Shown here: positions 38,016-47,590 of the stretch, piece by piece | Layout: each line of letters opens with the position of its first letter | Numbering within the stretch: position 1 is the stretch's first letter | Assembly: GCF_029024305.1 (NCBI RefSeq) | Contig: NZ_CP118974.1 | Coordinates: forward strand, 1,953,069-2,017,068 | DNA length: 64,000 bases | Direction of reading: 5' to 3' | Origin: Mammaliicoccus vitulinus | GTDB taxonomy: Bacteria > Bacillota > Bacilli > Staphylococcales > Staphylococcaceae | Translations under genes and position numbers: made by a program | The notes under the pieces: model-generated | The model's input: the letters and a program-made list of their open reading frames with translations, nothing else | Told to the model about the DNA's origin: nothing | Database searches by the model: none

Positions 38016-40427
38016 ATGAGTTTGATGCATATTATGATTTTATTACCATTAATATTTGCAATCATAATACCAATTTTATATAGGTTCTATAAAGGTATTC
38101 ACCTAGGATGGTTTGTCTTACCAATCCCTGTTATTATATTTAGTTATTTTATGTCATACATAAATGTTCCAGATTCGGACAAACCATTTATAGTTATTTG
38201 GAACTTCATGCCAAGACTCGGAATGAACTTTTCCGTTCATTTAGATGGTTTAAGTTTATTATTCGCATCTTTAATTACAGGTATTGGAGCTCTAGTTGTA
38301 CTTTATTCCATTACATATTTAAGTAAAAATGAATCATTGGGAAATTTTTATTGTTACTTATTAATGTTTATGGGGGCAATGTTAGGTGTTGTTTTATCAG
38401 ATAATCTACTTATGCTTTATTTATTCTGGGAACTAACATCTATTTCAAGTTTCTTACTCATTGCTTATTGGCGTCACAAACAATCATCAATATATGGTGC
38501 TCAAAAGTCACTTTTAATCACAGTATTCGGTGGTTTAATGTTACTAGGTGGTTTCATTTGCTTATCATTAGCTGGTAACTCTTGGAGTATTACTTCACTT
38601 GTACAAAATGCTGAAGAAATACAATCATCACCATACTTTATTTTTGCGATGGTTTTAATTTTAATTGGTGCAATGACTAAATCTGCACAATTTCCATTTC
38701 ACATATGGTTACCTGATGCAATGGAAGCACCTACGCCAGTAAGTGCTTATTTACATTCAGCAACAATGGTTAAAGCCGGAATTTACTTAGTTGCTAGAAC
38801 GACACCAATTTTTGCAGCAAGTGCAGGATTTGTGTGGGCAGTAACAGCAATCGGTTTAATCACATTATTTTGGGCGTCATTCAACGCCGTAAAACAACAA
38901 GATTTAAAAGGAATTTTAGCTTTTTCTACTGTTTCACAACTAGGTATGATTATGTCAATGTTAGGAATTGGTGCTGTAAGTTATCACTATTCAGGTGAAG
39001 CAAGCCAACTATTCTTAGCAAGTATTGTGGCAGCAGTCTTCCATTTAATTAACCACGCGACATTTAAAGGCGCGTTGTTCATGATTACCGGTACCATTGA
39101 TCATGAAGTTGGTACGAGAGATATTAAAAAATTAGGTGGATTAATGACCATCATGCCGATTTCTTGTACATTTACGATTATTACCGCTTTAAGTATGGCT
39201 GGTGTACCACCATTTAACGGTTTCTTATCTAAAGAGATGTTTTTAACAGCAATGTTTGATGCTCATCAAGCAGATATCTTTAGTTTATCAACAATTGGTT
39301 ATTTACTACCAATCGTCGCTATTGTAGGTAGTATTTTCACATTTGTTTATTCATTTAAATACGTGCATGAAATATTCTTCGGAGAATACAAAGCTGAAGC
39401 GTTACCTAAAAAGCCACATGAAGCACCGAAGCTCATGTTGTTGCCGACAGGTATTTTAACATTTTTAGTAGTGCTTTTCGGGTTATTCCCAAATATATTA
39501 AGTGAAAGCATTATAGCGCCTGCAGTAAGAGCTATAGCGCCATTCGCAGATGCGCCAGATGTTCACATTTCACATTGGCATGGTCTAACACCTGCTTTAA
39601 TGGGCACGTTAATTGTATTCATAGTTGGTTTCATATTATTCAAATCCGTTGAAAAATGGATCAGTATATATAATATTCAGCCAGAATATTTAACTTTTAA
39701 TTATTATTACGATAGAGGTATTCAATTAAGTTCATATATATCTAATAAAATTACTCAAAGTTATATGACCGGATTTATTAGAACGTACTTAATTTATATA
39801 TTTGGTTTCTTTATCATTATGACTGCACTAACTTTATTCACACACCCAGTTAGTGTCGCGTTTAATAATATAAGCGACATTAGACCATATGAAGTTATTT
39901 TAATGGGACTAATTTTAGTAAGTACATTCTGTATCGTATTAGCAAAATCACGACTATTTAGCATTATTATGCTTGCTGCAGTTGGATACTCAGTAGCATT
40001 ATTCTTTGTGTTCTTTGGTGCTCCAGATTTAGCACTCACACAACTATCTATTGAAACCATTTCAACTGCCCTATTCTTATTATGTTTTTATCATTTACCT
40101 AAAATGAACAGACATGATGAAAATCGTAAATTTAAAATTGGTAATTTCATTATTTCAATTTGTGTAGGTATTGGCGTTGTTTCAATCGGATTGATTGCAT
40201 ACGGCAATAGACATTTTGATTCAATTTCTAAATATTATGTAGATAATGTTTATGACTTAGCTGCTGGTAAAAACATGGTCAATGTAATCCTTGTTGACTT
40301 CCGTGGCTTTGATACTTTATTTGAGTCGGCAGTGTTAGGTATTGCTGGTTTAGGCATTTATACTTTAATTAAATTGCGTGATAAAGATAAGGATGGAGGT
40401 GAAGAACATGAAGAAACAATCAAATGA
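38016..40427 (+). CDS. mnhA: Na+/H+ antiporter subunit A
   Basis: 803 residues, the largest subunit of the Mnh/Mrp antiporter, related to complex I NuoL. About 20 membrane helices. The proton-channel core carries conserved charged residues, such as FWELTSISSFLLIAYW (Glu), MTKSAQFPFHIWLPDAMEAPTPVSA (Lys) and a histidine-rich FHLINHATFKGALF. The C-terminal third is MrpB-like (GAPDLALTQLSIETISTALF). It exports Na+ using the proton gradient and supports pH homeostasis. First of seven overlapping genes; strong site GGAAGGAGG. Confidence 0.97.
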   Translation: MSLMHIMILLPLIFAIIIPILYRFYKGIHLGWFVLPIPVIIFSYFMSYINVPDSDKPFIVIWNFMPRLGMNFSVHLDGLSLLFASLITGIGALVVLYSITYLSKNESLGNFYCYLLMFMGAMLGVVLSDNLLMLYLFWELTSISSFLLIAYWRHKQSSIYGAQKSLLITVFGGLMLLGGFICLSLAGNSWSITSLVQNAEEIQSSPYFIFAMVLILIGAMTKSAQFPFHIWLPDAMEAPTPVSAYLHSATMVKAGIYLVARTTPIFAASAGFVWAVTAIGLITLFWASFNAVKQQDLKGILAFSTVSQLGMIMSMLGIGAVSYHYSGEASQLFLASIVAAVFHLINHATFKGALFMITGTIDHEVGTRDIKKLGGLMTIMPISCTFTIITALSMAGVPPFNGFLSKEMFLTAMFDAHQADIFSLSTIGYLLPIVAIVGSIFTFVYSFKYVHEIFFGEYKAEALPKKPHEAPKLMLLPTGILTFLVVLFGLFPNILSESIIAPAVRAIAPFADAPDVHISHWHGLTPALMGTLIVFIVGFILFKSVEKWISIYNIQPEYLTFNYYYDRGIQLSSYISNKITQSYMTGFIRTYLIYIFGFFIIMTALTLFTHPVSVAFNNISDIRPYEVILMGLILVSTFCIVLAKSRLFSIIMLAAVGYSVALFFVFFGAPDLALTQLSIETISTALFLLCFYHLPKMNRHDENRKFKIGNFIISICVGIGVVSIGLIAYGNRHFDSISKYYVDNVYDLAAGKNMVNVILVDFRGFDTLFESAVLGIAGLGIYTLIKLRDKDKDGGEEHEETIK

Positions 40428-40836
40428 TGTATTCTTTCAGTTCAATGCCATAATCATTTTCTTAATCATTATGATGTACGCTGTTTCCATATTTTTTGGA
40501 GGTCATTACACACCTGGTGGAGGTTTCGTAGGTGGTTTATTACTATCATCTGCAGTTATCATTATCGGTATTGCATTTGATACTAAAACATTAAAGAAAA
40601 TGTTTCCTTTTGATTTTAAATTGGTGACAGCCACTGGTTTGTTCTTTTGTGTTCTTACGCCAATGTTAAGTTGGACATACAACAAAACATTTTTCACACA
40701 TGCATTTGGAGAATTCCATCTCCCTATCTTTGGGGAAGTACACTGGCATACAGCAATGATTTTTGATTTAGGTGTATTGCTTGCTGTTGTGGGAACTGCA
40801 ATAACTATCATATTATCGATTGGAGAGAATGAATAA
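40408..40836 (+). CDS. mnhB: Na+/H+ antiporter subunit B
   Basis: 142 residues from ATG 40408 ([10 protein letters not shown]) behind GGATGGAGG; it overlaps the mnhA end by 20 bases. The in-frame GTG at 40378 is not needed. Four membrane helices and the MnhB motif [15 protein letters not shown]. Structural partner of MnhA in the same complex. Confidence 0.95.
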   Translation: MKKQSNDVFFQFNAIIIFLIIMMYAVSIFFGGHYTPGGGFVGGLLLSSAVIIIGIAFDTKTLKKMFPFDFKLVTATGLFFCVLTPMLSWTYNKTFFTHAFGEFHLPIFGEVHWHTAMIFDLGVLLAVVGTAITIILSIGENE

Positions 40837-41177
40837 TGGAAATATTAATGATTTTCGTTTCAGGTATTATTATATCCGTATCAGTATACCTAGTTCTCTC
40901 TAAAAGTTTAATTAGGATTATTATTGGTACAACGTTGCTTTCACATGGGGTTCATTTAATGCTTCTTACGATGGGTGGATTAAAGAAAGGTGCTTTACCA
41001 ATTCAGGAAGAAGGCATCAAAAATTATGTAGATCCTTTACCACAAGCATTAATTTTAACAGCAATTGTTATTGCATTTGCTGTTACAGCATTTTTCTTAG
41101 TACTCGCTTTCAGAAGTTATAAAGAGCTTGGAACTGATAATTTAGAAGAGATGAAGGAGGTACCGAAAGATGAGTAA
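40836..41177 (+). CDS. mnhC: Na+/H+ antiporter subunit C
   Basis: 113 residues, NuoK-like, three membrane helices. Family marks: [18 protein letters not shown] and [20 protein letters not shown]. Its ATG shares one base with the mnhB stop (TAATG). Confidence 0.96.
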   Translation: MEILMIFVSGIIISVSVYLVLSKSLIRIIIGTTLLSHGVHLMLLTMGGLKKGALPIQEEGIKNYVDPLPQALILTAIVIAFAVTAFFLVLAFRSYKELGTDNLEEMKEVPKDE

Positions 41178-42660
41178 CTTGATTATTGTACCTCTTGTCA
41201 TTACATTTTTAACCGCAGTTGCTTTAATTTTTGTTGGTCAAAGACCTTATGTAAAGCGTAAAGTCGTACTTACCGGCTTTATATTAGCCTTTTTAGTAAG
41301 TTTATACAATATTCACATGGTTAACATGAACGGTACACAAACACTTAATTTAGGTAGTTGGCCAGTTCCATACAGTATCGTCATATACGTTGATATGTTG
41401 AGTGCATTATTGGTTACTGTGAGTTTATTCATTACGCTTGTTGTACTTGTATACTCACATCAATCTATAGGTATTCATCGTGAAAGTTATTTTTATTACT
41501 TTGGTGTATCAATGATGGTTACGGGTGTTAACGGTGCCTTTATGACTGGCGATTTATTTAACTTATTCGTATTCTTTGAAGTATTCTTAATGTCATCATA
41601 TTTATTACTCGTAATTGGTGGCACAAAGATTCAACTACAAGAAAGTATTAAATATATTCTCGTTAACGTTTTAACATCAGCGTTCTTTGTACTTGGTGTT
41701 GGTATGCTTTATTCAATAACTGGAACATTAAACTTAGGTGACTTACATGTGAAATTTGCAGAGCTTTCAGAAACTAATTTAAATGTCGTTGTCATCACAT
41801 TTATTATGTTTTTATTTGTCTTTGCTACTAAAGCAGGTATGTTCCCACTGTATTTCTGGTTACCTGGAGCATATTATGCACCACCTATACCAATCATTGC
41901 ATTATTCGGTGCTTTACTAACGAAAGTTGGCGCTTACGCGATAATGCGTACTTTTAGTTTATTTTATTCAGTAAACAGTGAGTTTATTACGCAAACATTA
42001 GTTGTACTTTCCATACTTACGATTATTATGGGATGTATTGGCGCGATTGCTTACTATGATGTTAAAAAGATTATTATTTATAATATTATGATTGCGATTG
42101 GCGTTATTCTTATCGGTGCAGCAATGATGGATAAGAATGGCATGATGGGCAGTATTTATTATTTATTACATGACATGATTATTAAAGCATCTTTATTCTT
42201 ATTAATTGGTGTCATCATTAAAATAACTGGAACACCAGATTTAAGAAAATTTAGTGGTTTGATCAATCATTATCCAGTTCTAGGTTGGATATACTTTATT
42301 GCTGCCCTATCCTTAGCTGGCATACCGCCATTAAGTGGTTTCTACGGTAAATATATTATCGTCATGTCAACGTTCGACAACGGTTACTATATAAGCGGTG
42401 TCGTCGTCTTATTATCAAGTTTATGTGTACTATACTCTGTCATGCGAATCTTCTTAATGGCGTTTTGGGGAGAAGAAAAAGGTTATGTCTATAATCCTAA
42501 GCTACCAATTAATAAGCTAATGTTTGCATCTGTCACAATTACAGTTGTAGCAATATTATTTGGGCTAGGCGCAGACTTTTTATATCCTTTAATAGAAAAA
42601 GCTTCCTTACCTTTCTATAACCCTGAGACATATGTAAATGCGTTAGGAGGCGATTATTAA
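41170..42660 (+). CDS. mnhD: Na+/H+ antiporter subunit D
   Basis: 496 residues, NuoM/N-like antiporter subunit with about 14 helices. [16 protein letters not shown] carries the conserved Glu, [22 protein letters not shown] the conserved Lys, and [13 protein letters not shown] the second channel lysine. Overlaps mnhC by eight bases; ribosome site AAGGAGGTACCGAAAG lies in mnhC. Confidence 0.97.
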   Translation: MSNLIIVPLVITFLTAVALIFVGQRPYVKRKVVLTGFILAFLVSLYNIHMVNMNGTQTLNLGSWPVPYSIVIYVDMLSALLVTVSLFITLVVLVYSHQSIGIHRESYFYYFGVSMMVTGVNGAFMTGDLFNLFVFFEVFLMSSYLLLVIGGTKIQLQESIKYILVNVLTSAFFVLGVGMLYSITGTLNLGDLHVKFAELSETNLNVVVITFIMFLFVFATKAGMFPLYFWLPGAYYAPPIPIIALFGALLTKVGAYAIMRTFSLFYSVNSEFITQTLVVLSILTIIMGCIGAIAYYDVKKIIIYNIMIAIGVILIGAAMMDKNGMMGSIYYLLHDMIIKASLFLLIGVIIKITGTPDLRKFSGLINHYPVLGWIYFIAALSLAGIPPLSGFYGKYIIVMSTFDNGYYISGVVVLLSSLCVLYSVMRIFLMAFWGEEKGYVYNPKLPINKLMFASVTITVVAILFGLGADFLYPLIEKASLPFYNPETYVNALGGDY

Positions 42661-43142
42661 TGGCTATACAAGTACTTATAAATGTCCTATTGGCAACGTT
42701 ATGGATGATGCTTTCAGAAACATATACATTCGGTGCATTCGTATTTGGTTATCTATTTGGTATTTTGTTCGTATTAGTAGCTTTACCGCTTCTTCCTGGC
42801 AAACATTTTTACATGCGACCTGTATGGAAGACGATCATATTAGCAGCAATATTTATGAAAGAACTTATACTGGCTAATATAGATGTCATTAAAATTGTTC
42901 TTCAAAAAGAAATTAAAAATAAACCAGCGTTTTTTGCATATCCAACTGAATTAGATAAAGATTGGGAAATCACGTTATTATCTCAGTTGATTACATTAAC
43001 ACCTGGTACAATCGTAGTAGCCGTTTCAGATGATCAAAAGACACTTTATATTCATTCTATCGACTTTTCGGATATAGATTCTGAAGTAAGTGCTATAAAA
43101 GATTCATTTGAAAAAGCAATCAAGGAGGTGAGCATACGATGA
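42660..43142 (+). CDS. mnhE: Na+/H+ antiporter subunit E
   Basis: 160 residues. Two N-terminal membrane helices and a cytoplasmic ferredoxin-like domain (about 75-160) with the signature [20 protein letters not shown] and IHSIDFS. Site GGAGGCGATT inside mnhD; one-base overlap TAATG. Confidence 0.96.
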   Translation: MAIQVLINVLLATLWMMLSETYTFGAFVFGYLFGILFVLVALPLLPGKHFYMRPVWKTIILAAIFMKELILANIDVIKIVLQKEIKNKPAFFAYPTELDKDWEITLLSQLITLTPGTIVVAVSDDQKTLYIHSIDFSDIDSEVSAIKDSFEKAIKEVSIR

Positions 43143-43429
43143 CAAACATCTTCGTTATAATTGCGATTATCATCGTTGCACTCTCTATGATAGGTATTCT
43201 TATCCGTGTCATAATCGGACCAACTTTAGCTGATAGGGTTATCGCCCTTGATGCTTTAGGTATTACATTAATGGCCATGATTGCACTGTTCTCTGTATTA
43301 ACAAATACTAGATATTTATTCGTTATACTTTTATTAATAGGTATTTTAGCATTCTTAGGTACTGCAGCATTTGCGAAATTTATGGATAAAGGAGAGATCA
43401 TTGAAAATGATAGAAACGATTCTAATTAG
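43139..43429 (+). CDS. mnhF: Na+/H+ antiporter subunit F
   Basis: 96 residues, three membrane helices. Conserved [15 protein letters not shown] motif of MnhF/MrpF. Overlaps mnhE by four bases (ATGA), behind AAGGAGG. Confidence 0.96.
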   Translation: MTNIFVIIAIIIVALSMIGILIRVIIGPTLADRVIALDALGITLMAMIALFSVLTNTRYLFVILLLIGILAFLGTAAFAKFMDKGEIIENDRNDSN

Positions 43430-43748
43430 TATCTCAATTATTATGATGGTCATTGGTGCATGCTTTAGCCTTTTCGCAGCTTTAGGTATTCTAAGATTGC
43501 CAGATGTATTCTCTCGAGCTCATGCTTCAGGTAAAGCTTCAACACTTGGCGTTATGTTAATTTTAACCGGTGTTTTGATATACTTTATAGGTAAAGAAGG
43601 ACACTTCAATGTCCAATTACTGTTAGGTATCATATTTATATTTATTACAGGTCCTTTAGCAGGACATTTAGTTTCAAGAAGTGCTTATTACATGGGTGTT
43701 AAACCGAGTGAACGTACAATTCGCGATGACTTAAAAGATGCAAAATAA
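43401..43748 (+). CDS. mnhG: Na+/H+ antiporter subunit G
   Basis: 115 residues if started at TTG 43401, which lies 6-7 bases after GGAG; ATG 43407 two codons on is the alternative with a long spacing. Three membrane helices, with the MnhG signature [22 protein letters not shown] and [16 protein letters not shown]. Overlaps mnhF by about 29 bases. Last gene of the operon; a terminator follows. Confidence 0.94.
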   Translation: MKMIETILISISIIMMVIGACFSLFAALGILRLPDVFSRAHASGKASTLGVMLILTGVLIYFIGKEGHFNVQLLLGIIFIFITGPLAGHLVSRSAYYMGVKPSERTIRDDLKDAK

Positions 43749-43749
43749 C

Positions 43750-43792
43750 AAAACTCTTCATTAGGTTATAGCCTAGTGAAGAGTTTTTTATT
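43750..43792 (+). terminator. mnh operon terminator
   Basis: AAACTCTTCA/TGAAGAGTTT stem extended by TAGG/CCTA, then TTTTTAT. Confidence 0.88.
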
Positions 43793-43822
43793 TTAAAATC
43801 TTACGATTTTGAAAGTCCATCA
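43791..43822 (+). repeat. End fragment of the dispersed 96-bp element
   Basis: TTTTAAAATCTTACGATTTTG is identical to the left border of copy A (12685-12705), followed by AAAGTCCAT as in copy C. The rest is missing. Confidence 0.65.
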
Positions 43823-43828
43823 TTATAA

Positions 43829-43876
43829 TAAAAAGAGCGTAAATTCTTCTTGAAATAAGAATTTACGCTCTTTTAT
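43829..43876 (-). terminator. Terminator of the short-chain dehydrogenase operon
   Basis: AAAAGAGCGTAAATTCTT with AAGAATTTACGCTCTTTT, the same stem as at 15144. Confidence 0.85.
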
Positions 43877-43878
43877 AT

Positions 43879-44697
43879 TTATTTAGTACTTTCTTTCCAA
43901 CTTTTATCGCTTAACATATCTCCTGGCCATGTATAAGACATGACACCACCGTCAATTGTTATATTTTCGCCTGTAATAAATGAACTTTCATCAGATGCAA
44001 GAAATTGAACCAGTTTGGCAACTTCTTCTGGTTTTCCTAATCTTCCTAAAGGTGTCACCCATTTTTGGTTTTCTCTGAAATTCACACCTGCTTCGTCTTC
44101 TTGTCCACCTACTAAACTATCAATAAGTGGTGTTTCAATTGTACCAGGCGCGATAGAATTAGCTCGAATATTTTCTCTTCCATATTCAATCGCAATGGAT
44201 TTAGTGAAATTGACGACGCCACCTTTAGCGGCATTATATCCAGATCTATTTAAGTCTGCAGCTAATCCTGAGAAGGATGCTGTATTAATAATTGATCCTC
44301 CTTCACTAAACATAAGTGGTAATATATACTTCGTTACCATAAATGTACCTCTTAAATCCACATTTATTAAATCATCAAATACTTCAACAGGATATTCGTG
44401 TATTCTTCCTGCCTTATGATCAATACCTGCATTATTAAAGAGTATGTGCACATTTCCATAACTTTCTTCAATATGTTTTACTGCAGATACAACTTCATCT
44501 TCTTTAGAAATATCTACTTTCATTGCTGTTGCTTTATAACCTTCATCGTTAATTTGTTTTACTGACGCTTCCAAATGCTCTGATATGTCTAAACAAATAA
44601 CTTGAGCACCTTCTGATGCAAGTTGCATAGCCGTAGCAAATCCAATACCTGTACTCGCACCTGTTATCACTGCAATTTTATTTTCTACTCTTCCCAT
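43879..44697 (-). CDS. Short-chain dehydrogenase/reductase (glucose 1-dehydrogenase-like)
   Basis: 272 residues, classical SDR. Cofactor loop GASTGIG (14-20), NNAG near 90, catalytic Ser in NTASFSG and Y-x-x-x-K in SGYNAAKGG near 154, and the C-terminal TGENITIDGG. D38 after the second strand (CLDIS) favours NAD(H). The C-terminal tail MSYTWPGDMLSDKSW is longer than usual. Substrate unknown. It follows another SDR by 15 bases, so the two form an operon with the stress-type promoter upstream. Confidence 0.85.
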   Translation of the reverse strand: MGRVENKIAVITGASTGIGFATAMQLASEGAQVICLDISEHLEASVKQINDEGYKATAMKVDISKEDEVVSAVKHIEESYGNVHILFNNAGIDHKAGRIHEYPVEVFDDLINVDLRGTFMVTKYILPLMFSEGGSIINTASFSGLAADLNRSGYNAAKGGVVNFTKSIAIEYGRENIRANSIAPGTIETPLIDSLVGGQEDEAGVNFRENQKWVTPLGRLGKPEEVAKLVQFLASDESSFITGENITIDGGVMSYTWPGDMLSDKSWKESTK

Positions 44698-44712
44698 CTG
44701 TATGATGCCTCC

Positions 44713-45594
44713 TTAGTTGATTGGCGAACCACCTGTTACACCATATACTTGTCCTGTTATAAAGCTAGCATTATCCGATGCAAGTAATACATACACATCT
44801 GCTAACTCAACTGGTTGACCAGCTCTTTGTAATGGTTGGTTCTTACCGAAATTAGGGATATTTTCTTGAGGTTGTCCACCGCTTATTTGTAATGGTGTCC
44901 AAACAGGTCCTGGAGCTACACAGTTAACTCTAATACCTTTTTCACCCAATTGTGCTGCTAAACTAATTGTTATTGATATATTGCAGCTCTTTGTCATTGC
45001 ATAGTCAACAAGATGTTGGCTTGGTTTAACACCTTGTATTGAAGAAGTAAATATTATACTACTTCCAGACTCTAAATAGTTTAATGCTTCTTGAACGATA
45101 GAAACACCAGCAAATACATTCACTTCAAAAGTATCTCTTAAATTTTCCTCTGCTAAATTCTGTATATCATACTCATATTGTTGCATGCCTGCATTTAAAA
45201 CTAGAATGTCCAAACCTTCTAACGCTTTATAAGCTTGTTCAACTAATTTTTTAGGAAATTCTCGGTCCCTTAAATCACCAGGAATTAATATACATTTTTG
45301 TCCTGCCTCTTCAATCACTTTTTTAACGTCTTCAGCATCTGCTTGTTCATCTGATATATAATTGATTGCGACATCTGCACCTTCTTTTGCATAAGCAATC
45401 GCCGCAGCTCGTCCAATACCAGAATCTCCACCTGTCACTAAAGCTTTTTTGCCTTTTAATTTATCATTACCTTTATATGAAGTTTCTCCACAGTCTGGTA
45501 CTGGCTTCATTTCACTTTGTATTCCAGGATATGCTTGTGGTTGCTTTTCGTAAGTATCATTATAATAATCTGTTAACGGATTTCTCTTTGTCAT
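44713..45594 (-). CDS. Short-chain dehydrogenase, general stress protein 39 (YghA/YdaD) type
   Basis: 293 residues. An N-terminal extension of about 45 residues rich in Y, P and Q (KQPQAYPGIQSEMKPVPDCG) is typical of the GSP39 group. Then SDR motifs GGDSGIGRAAA, LNAGMQQ, catalytic Ser in FTSSIQG and YAMTK. C-terminal SFITGQVYGVTGG. In B. subtilis members of this group are sigma-B dependent. Start ATG 45594 behind AAGGAGGATTTAA. A sigma-B-like promoter lies 33 bases upstream. Confidence 0.86.
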   Translation of the reverse strand: MTKRNPLTDYYNDTYEKQPQAYPGIQSEMKPVPDCGETSYKGNDKLKGKKALVTGGDSGIGRAAAIAYAKEGADVAINYISDEQADAEDVKKVIEEAGQKCILIPGDLRDREFPKKLVEQAYKALEGLDILVLNAGMQQYEYDIQNLAEENLRDTFEVNVFAGVSIVQEALNYLESGSSIIFTSSIQGVKPSQHLVDYAMTKSCNISITISLAAQLGEKGIRVNCVAPGPVWTPLQISGGQPQENIPNFGKNQPLQRAGQPVELADVYVLLASDNASFITGQVYGVTGGSPIN

Positions 45595-45627
45595 TTAAAT
45601 CCTCCTTAAATCATTGATACTCTATGC

Positions 45628-45654
45628 ATACCCTTTTTAAAGAAAAATAAAAAC
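45628..45654 (-). promoter_or_regulatory. Candidate sigma-B promoter of the SDR operon
   Basis: Minus-strand GTTTTT, 15 bases, GGGTAT. The -10 is perfect and the -35 matches four of six of GTTTAA. It fits the GSP39-type gene it precedes. Confidence 0.5.
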
Positions 45655-45678
45655 AGTAGAATAAATTCTACTGTTTAA
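45650..45678 (-). terminator. Terminator after the thioesterase gene
   Basis: AAACAGTAGAAT/ATTCTACTGTTT stem, 25 bases after the stop at 45702. It overlaps the candidate sigma-B -35. Confidence 0.78.
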
Positions 45679-45701
45679 TATTTCATAATCGTTTTAATAT
45701 T

Positions 45702-46073
45702 TCATGATCTTTTCTTTTTTATAGCAATAGTTGCTCTAACAACTGAGATTAATTGATCTTCCTCATCTAATACTTTAACATCCCACACTTGTGTAGAACG
45801 ACCGATATGAAGTGCTGTTCCAATTGCACGCACTTGACCACTTCGTATAGATTTTATATGGTTTGCATTAATCTCTAAACCTAAAGGAATTTCATCATCA
45901 TTTGAAGATACGTGTGCACCTACAGATGCTGCAGTTTCTGCTAATGCAATAGTAGCACCGCCATGTAAATATCCAAAAGGTTGTTTAACTTTATCCGTTA
46001 CAGGCATCGTCATTTCAATGTATCCATGTTTTGACTCTACTGTTTGTATTTCAAAATTTTCTATTAAGTCCAT
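45702..46073 (-). CDS. Hotdog-fold acyl-CoA thioesterase (PaaI/MenI type)
   Basis: 123 residues from ATG 46073 (MDLIENFEIQ) behind GAGGAGG; the longer ORF to 46124 overlaps the upstream gene. Hotdog motifs: PFGYLHGGATIALAETAAS with the catalytic acidic residue E, and GQVRAIGTALHIGRSTQVWDV. Best match is the 1,4-dihydroxy-2-naphthoyl-CoA hydrolase/PaaI branch, so a menaquinone role is possible but unproven. 23 bases after the antiporter gene, probably cotranscribed. Confidence 0.8.
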   Translation of the reverse strand: MDLIENFEIQTVESKHGYIEMTMPVTDKVKQPFGYLHGGATIALAETAASVGAHVSSNDDEIPLGLEINANHIKSIRSGQVRAIGTALHIGRSTQVWDVKVLDEEDQLISVVRATIAIKKKRS

Positions 46074-46095
46074 ATTGTGAGCCTCCTCGTTGCTA

Positions 46096-47415
46096 CTATA
46101 ATACCATAGCAGCGATAAAACCAAATATGATTAACGGTATGTTATAAATCATAAAGTTAGGAATACATGTATCTCGTATGTGATCATGTTCTCCATCGAC
46201 ATTCAATCCTGCCGTCGGACCTAATGTTGAATCACTGGCTGGGCTTCCTGAGTCACCTAATGCGCCTGCTGTACCAATAACTGCTATAAGCGCCATTGAG
46301 CTCAAGCCAATTTCTTGTCCAAATGGAATAAATAAACTTGCGATAATCGGTATTGTAGCAAATGAGGAACCTATTCCTAATGTCACAACTAAACCGATAG
46401 CATACATCATCATAATACTAAATGCTTTATTATCACCAGTTATTGCAGCAAGGCTTTCTACAAGCGTTCCTACTTCATTCGTTGCATTCATTACACCAGC
46501 AAAACCGTTAGCTGATAAAATCACAACACCAATGTATGCCATTATTTGGATACCTTCTACTAATTTAGCATCTAAATCTTTCCAGTTATATAATCCTGAG
46601 AAGAAGAAAATTAGAATCCCAGCTAAAGCACCGAAAATCATTGATTCTGTATATGTTTGAACAATAAATGTTGCTAAAATTGCTAAGCCAGTGACAATTA
46701 AAGGATATGGCTTTAACGTTTTCATTTCTTGTTCTTCTTCAACTTTTATTGTTTTATATGTTCTAGGTTTCCAGTAAAGAATAATTGCAATTATTAGACC
46801 AACAACATAACCCATTGATGGAATAAGCATAGCTTTCCAAATATTATTAAATTCTATATCTACGTTTGCTTTACCAAACGCATCAAAAATAATAGATTGG
46901 AAAATGTGGCCATAGCCGTATGGAAATAGAATATATGGGAAACATAATCCAAAGCCAATAACTGTTGCGATTAATCTTCTATCCATTTTCAATTCATTAA
47001 ATAAGCTTAATAATGGCGGTATAAGAATTGGAATAAATGCTATATGGACAGGTATAATGTTCTGACTTAGCACTGAAATAACGAGTAAAACAGCGACTAA
47101 CGTAATTTTTATTTTTAATCTACTTTTTTGTGAATTTTCTTGTTTCATAGATTTGATAACTTTTCCGACAATATAGTCGGTAATACCACTATATGAAATA
47201 AGCGCTGCAAATCCACCTAATAGCGCGTAAGATAATGCTACTTCTGCACCATCAACAATCGTTTTTCCAAATGTTGATATCACTTTATCAAGTGACATGC
47301 CACTTAACAAACCACCTGTTAATGCACCAACGAAAATACTCAACACGACATTAAGTCTCATTAAACAAAGTATAATCATTACAATAACAGCTACTAACAC
47401 TGCATTTATTTCCAA
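46096..47415 (-). CDS. Na+/H+ antiporter family permease (YuiF-like)
   Basis: 439 residues, about 12 membrane helices. N-terminal VLVAVIVMIILCLMRLNVVLSIFVGALTGG and the C-terminal AGALGDSGSPASDSTLGPTAGLN, a helix-breaking motif of the NhaC/ion-transporter superfamily. Commonly annotated as a Na+/H+ antiporter; homologues such as YuiF may also move amino acids. A charged cytoplasmic loop (KVEEEQEMKTLKP) splits the two halves. Start ATG 47415 behind GGAGAGGATTTTCTTGGAA. Confidence 0.83.
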   Translation of the reverse strand: MEINAVLVAVIVMIILCLMRLNVVLSIFVGALTGGLLSGMSLDKVISTFGKTIVDGAEVALSYALLGGFAALISYSGITDYIVGKVIKSMKQENSQKSRLKIKITLVAVLLVISVLSQNIIPVHIAFIPILIPPLLSLFNELKMDRRLIATVIGFGLCFPYILFPYGYGHIFQSIIFDAFGKANVDIEFNNIWKAMLIPSMGYVVGLIIAIILYWKPRTYKTIKVEEEQEMKTLKPYPLIVTGLAILATFIVQTYTESMIFGALAGILIFFFSGLYNWKDLDAKLVEGIQIMAYIGVVILSANGFAGVMNATNEVGTLVESLAAITGDNKAFSIMMMYAIGLVVTLGIGSSFATIPIIASLFIPFGQEIGLSSMALIAVIGTAGALGDSGSPASDSTLGPTAGLNVDGEHDHIRDTCIPNFMIYNIPLIIFGFIAAMVL

Positions 47416-47540
47416 GAAAATCCTCTCCGTTCTTTAACTCTCTACCAGGATAAAGTAAAATGATGAATTTATCATATCAGTTGAGAAATACCATGTCAAT
47501 ATATCTCAAATTAGTCCGAATTTTCAGAATAGAATAATAT

Positions 47541-47587
47541 AAAAATAGCTTACAAAATTCACGGTAGTTTTGTAAGCTATTTTTATT
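47541..47587 (-). terminator. Terminator of the leucyl aminopeptidase gene
   Basis: AAAAATAGCTTACAAAA/TTTTGTAAGCTATTTTT stem just after the stop at 47591. Confidence 0.88.
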
Positions 47588-47590
47588 TAT

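Noticed and set aside
40378-40407. Upstream GTG start for mnhB
   Set aside because: It lies deep in mnhA, and GGATGGAGG is placed correctly for the ATG at 40408.
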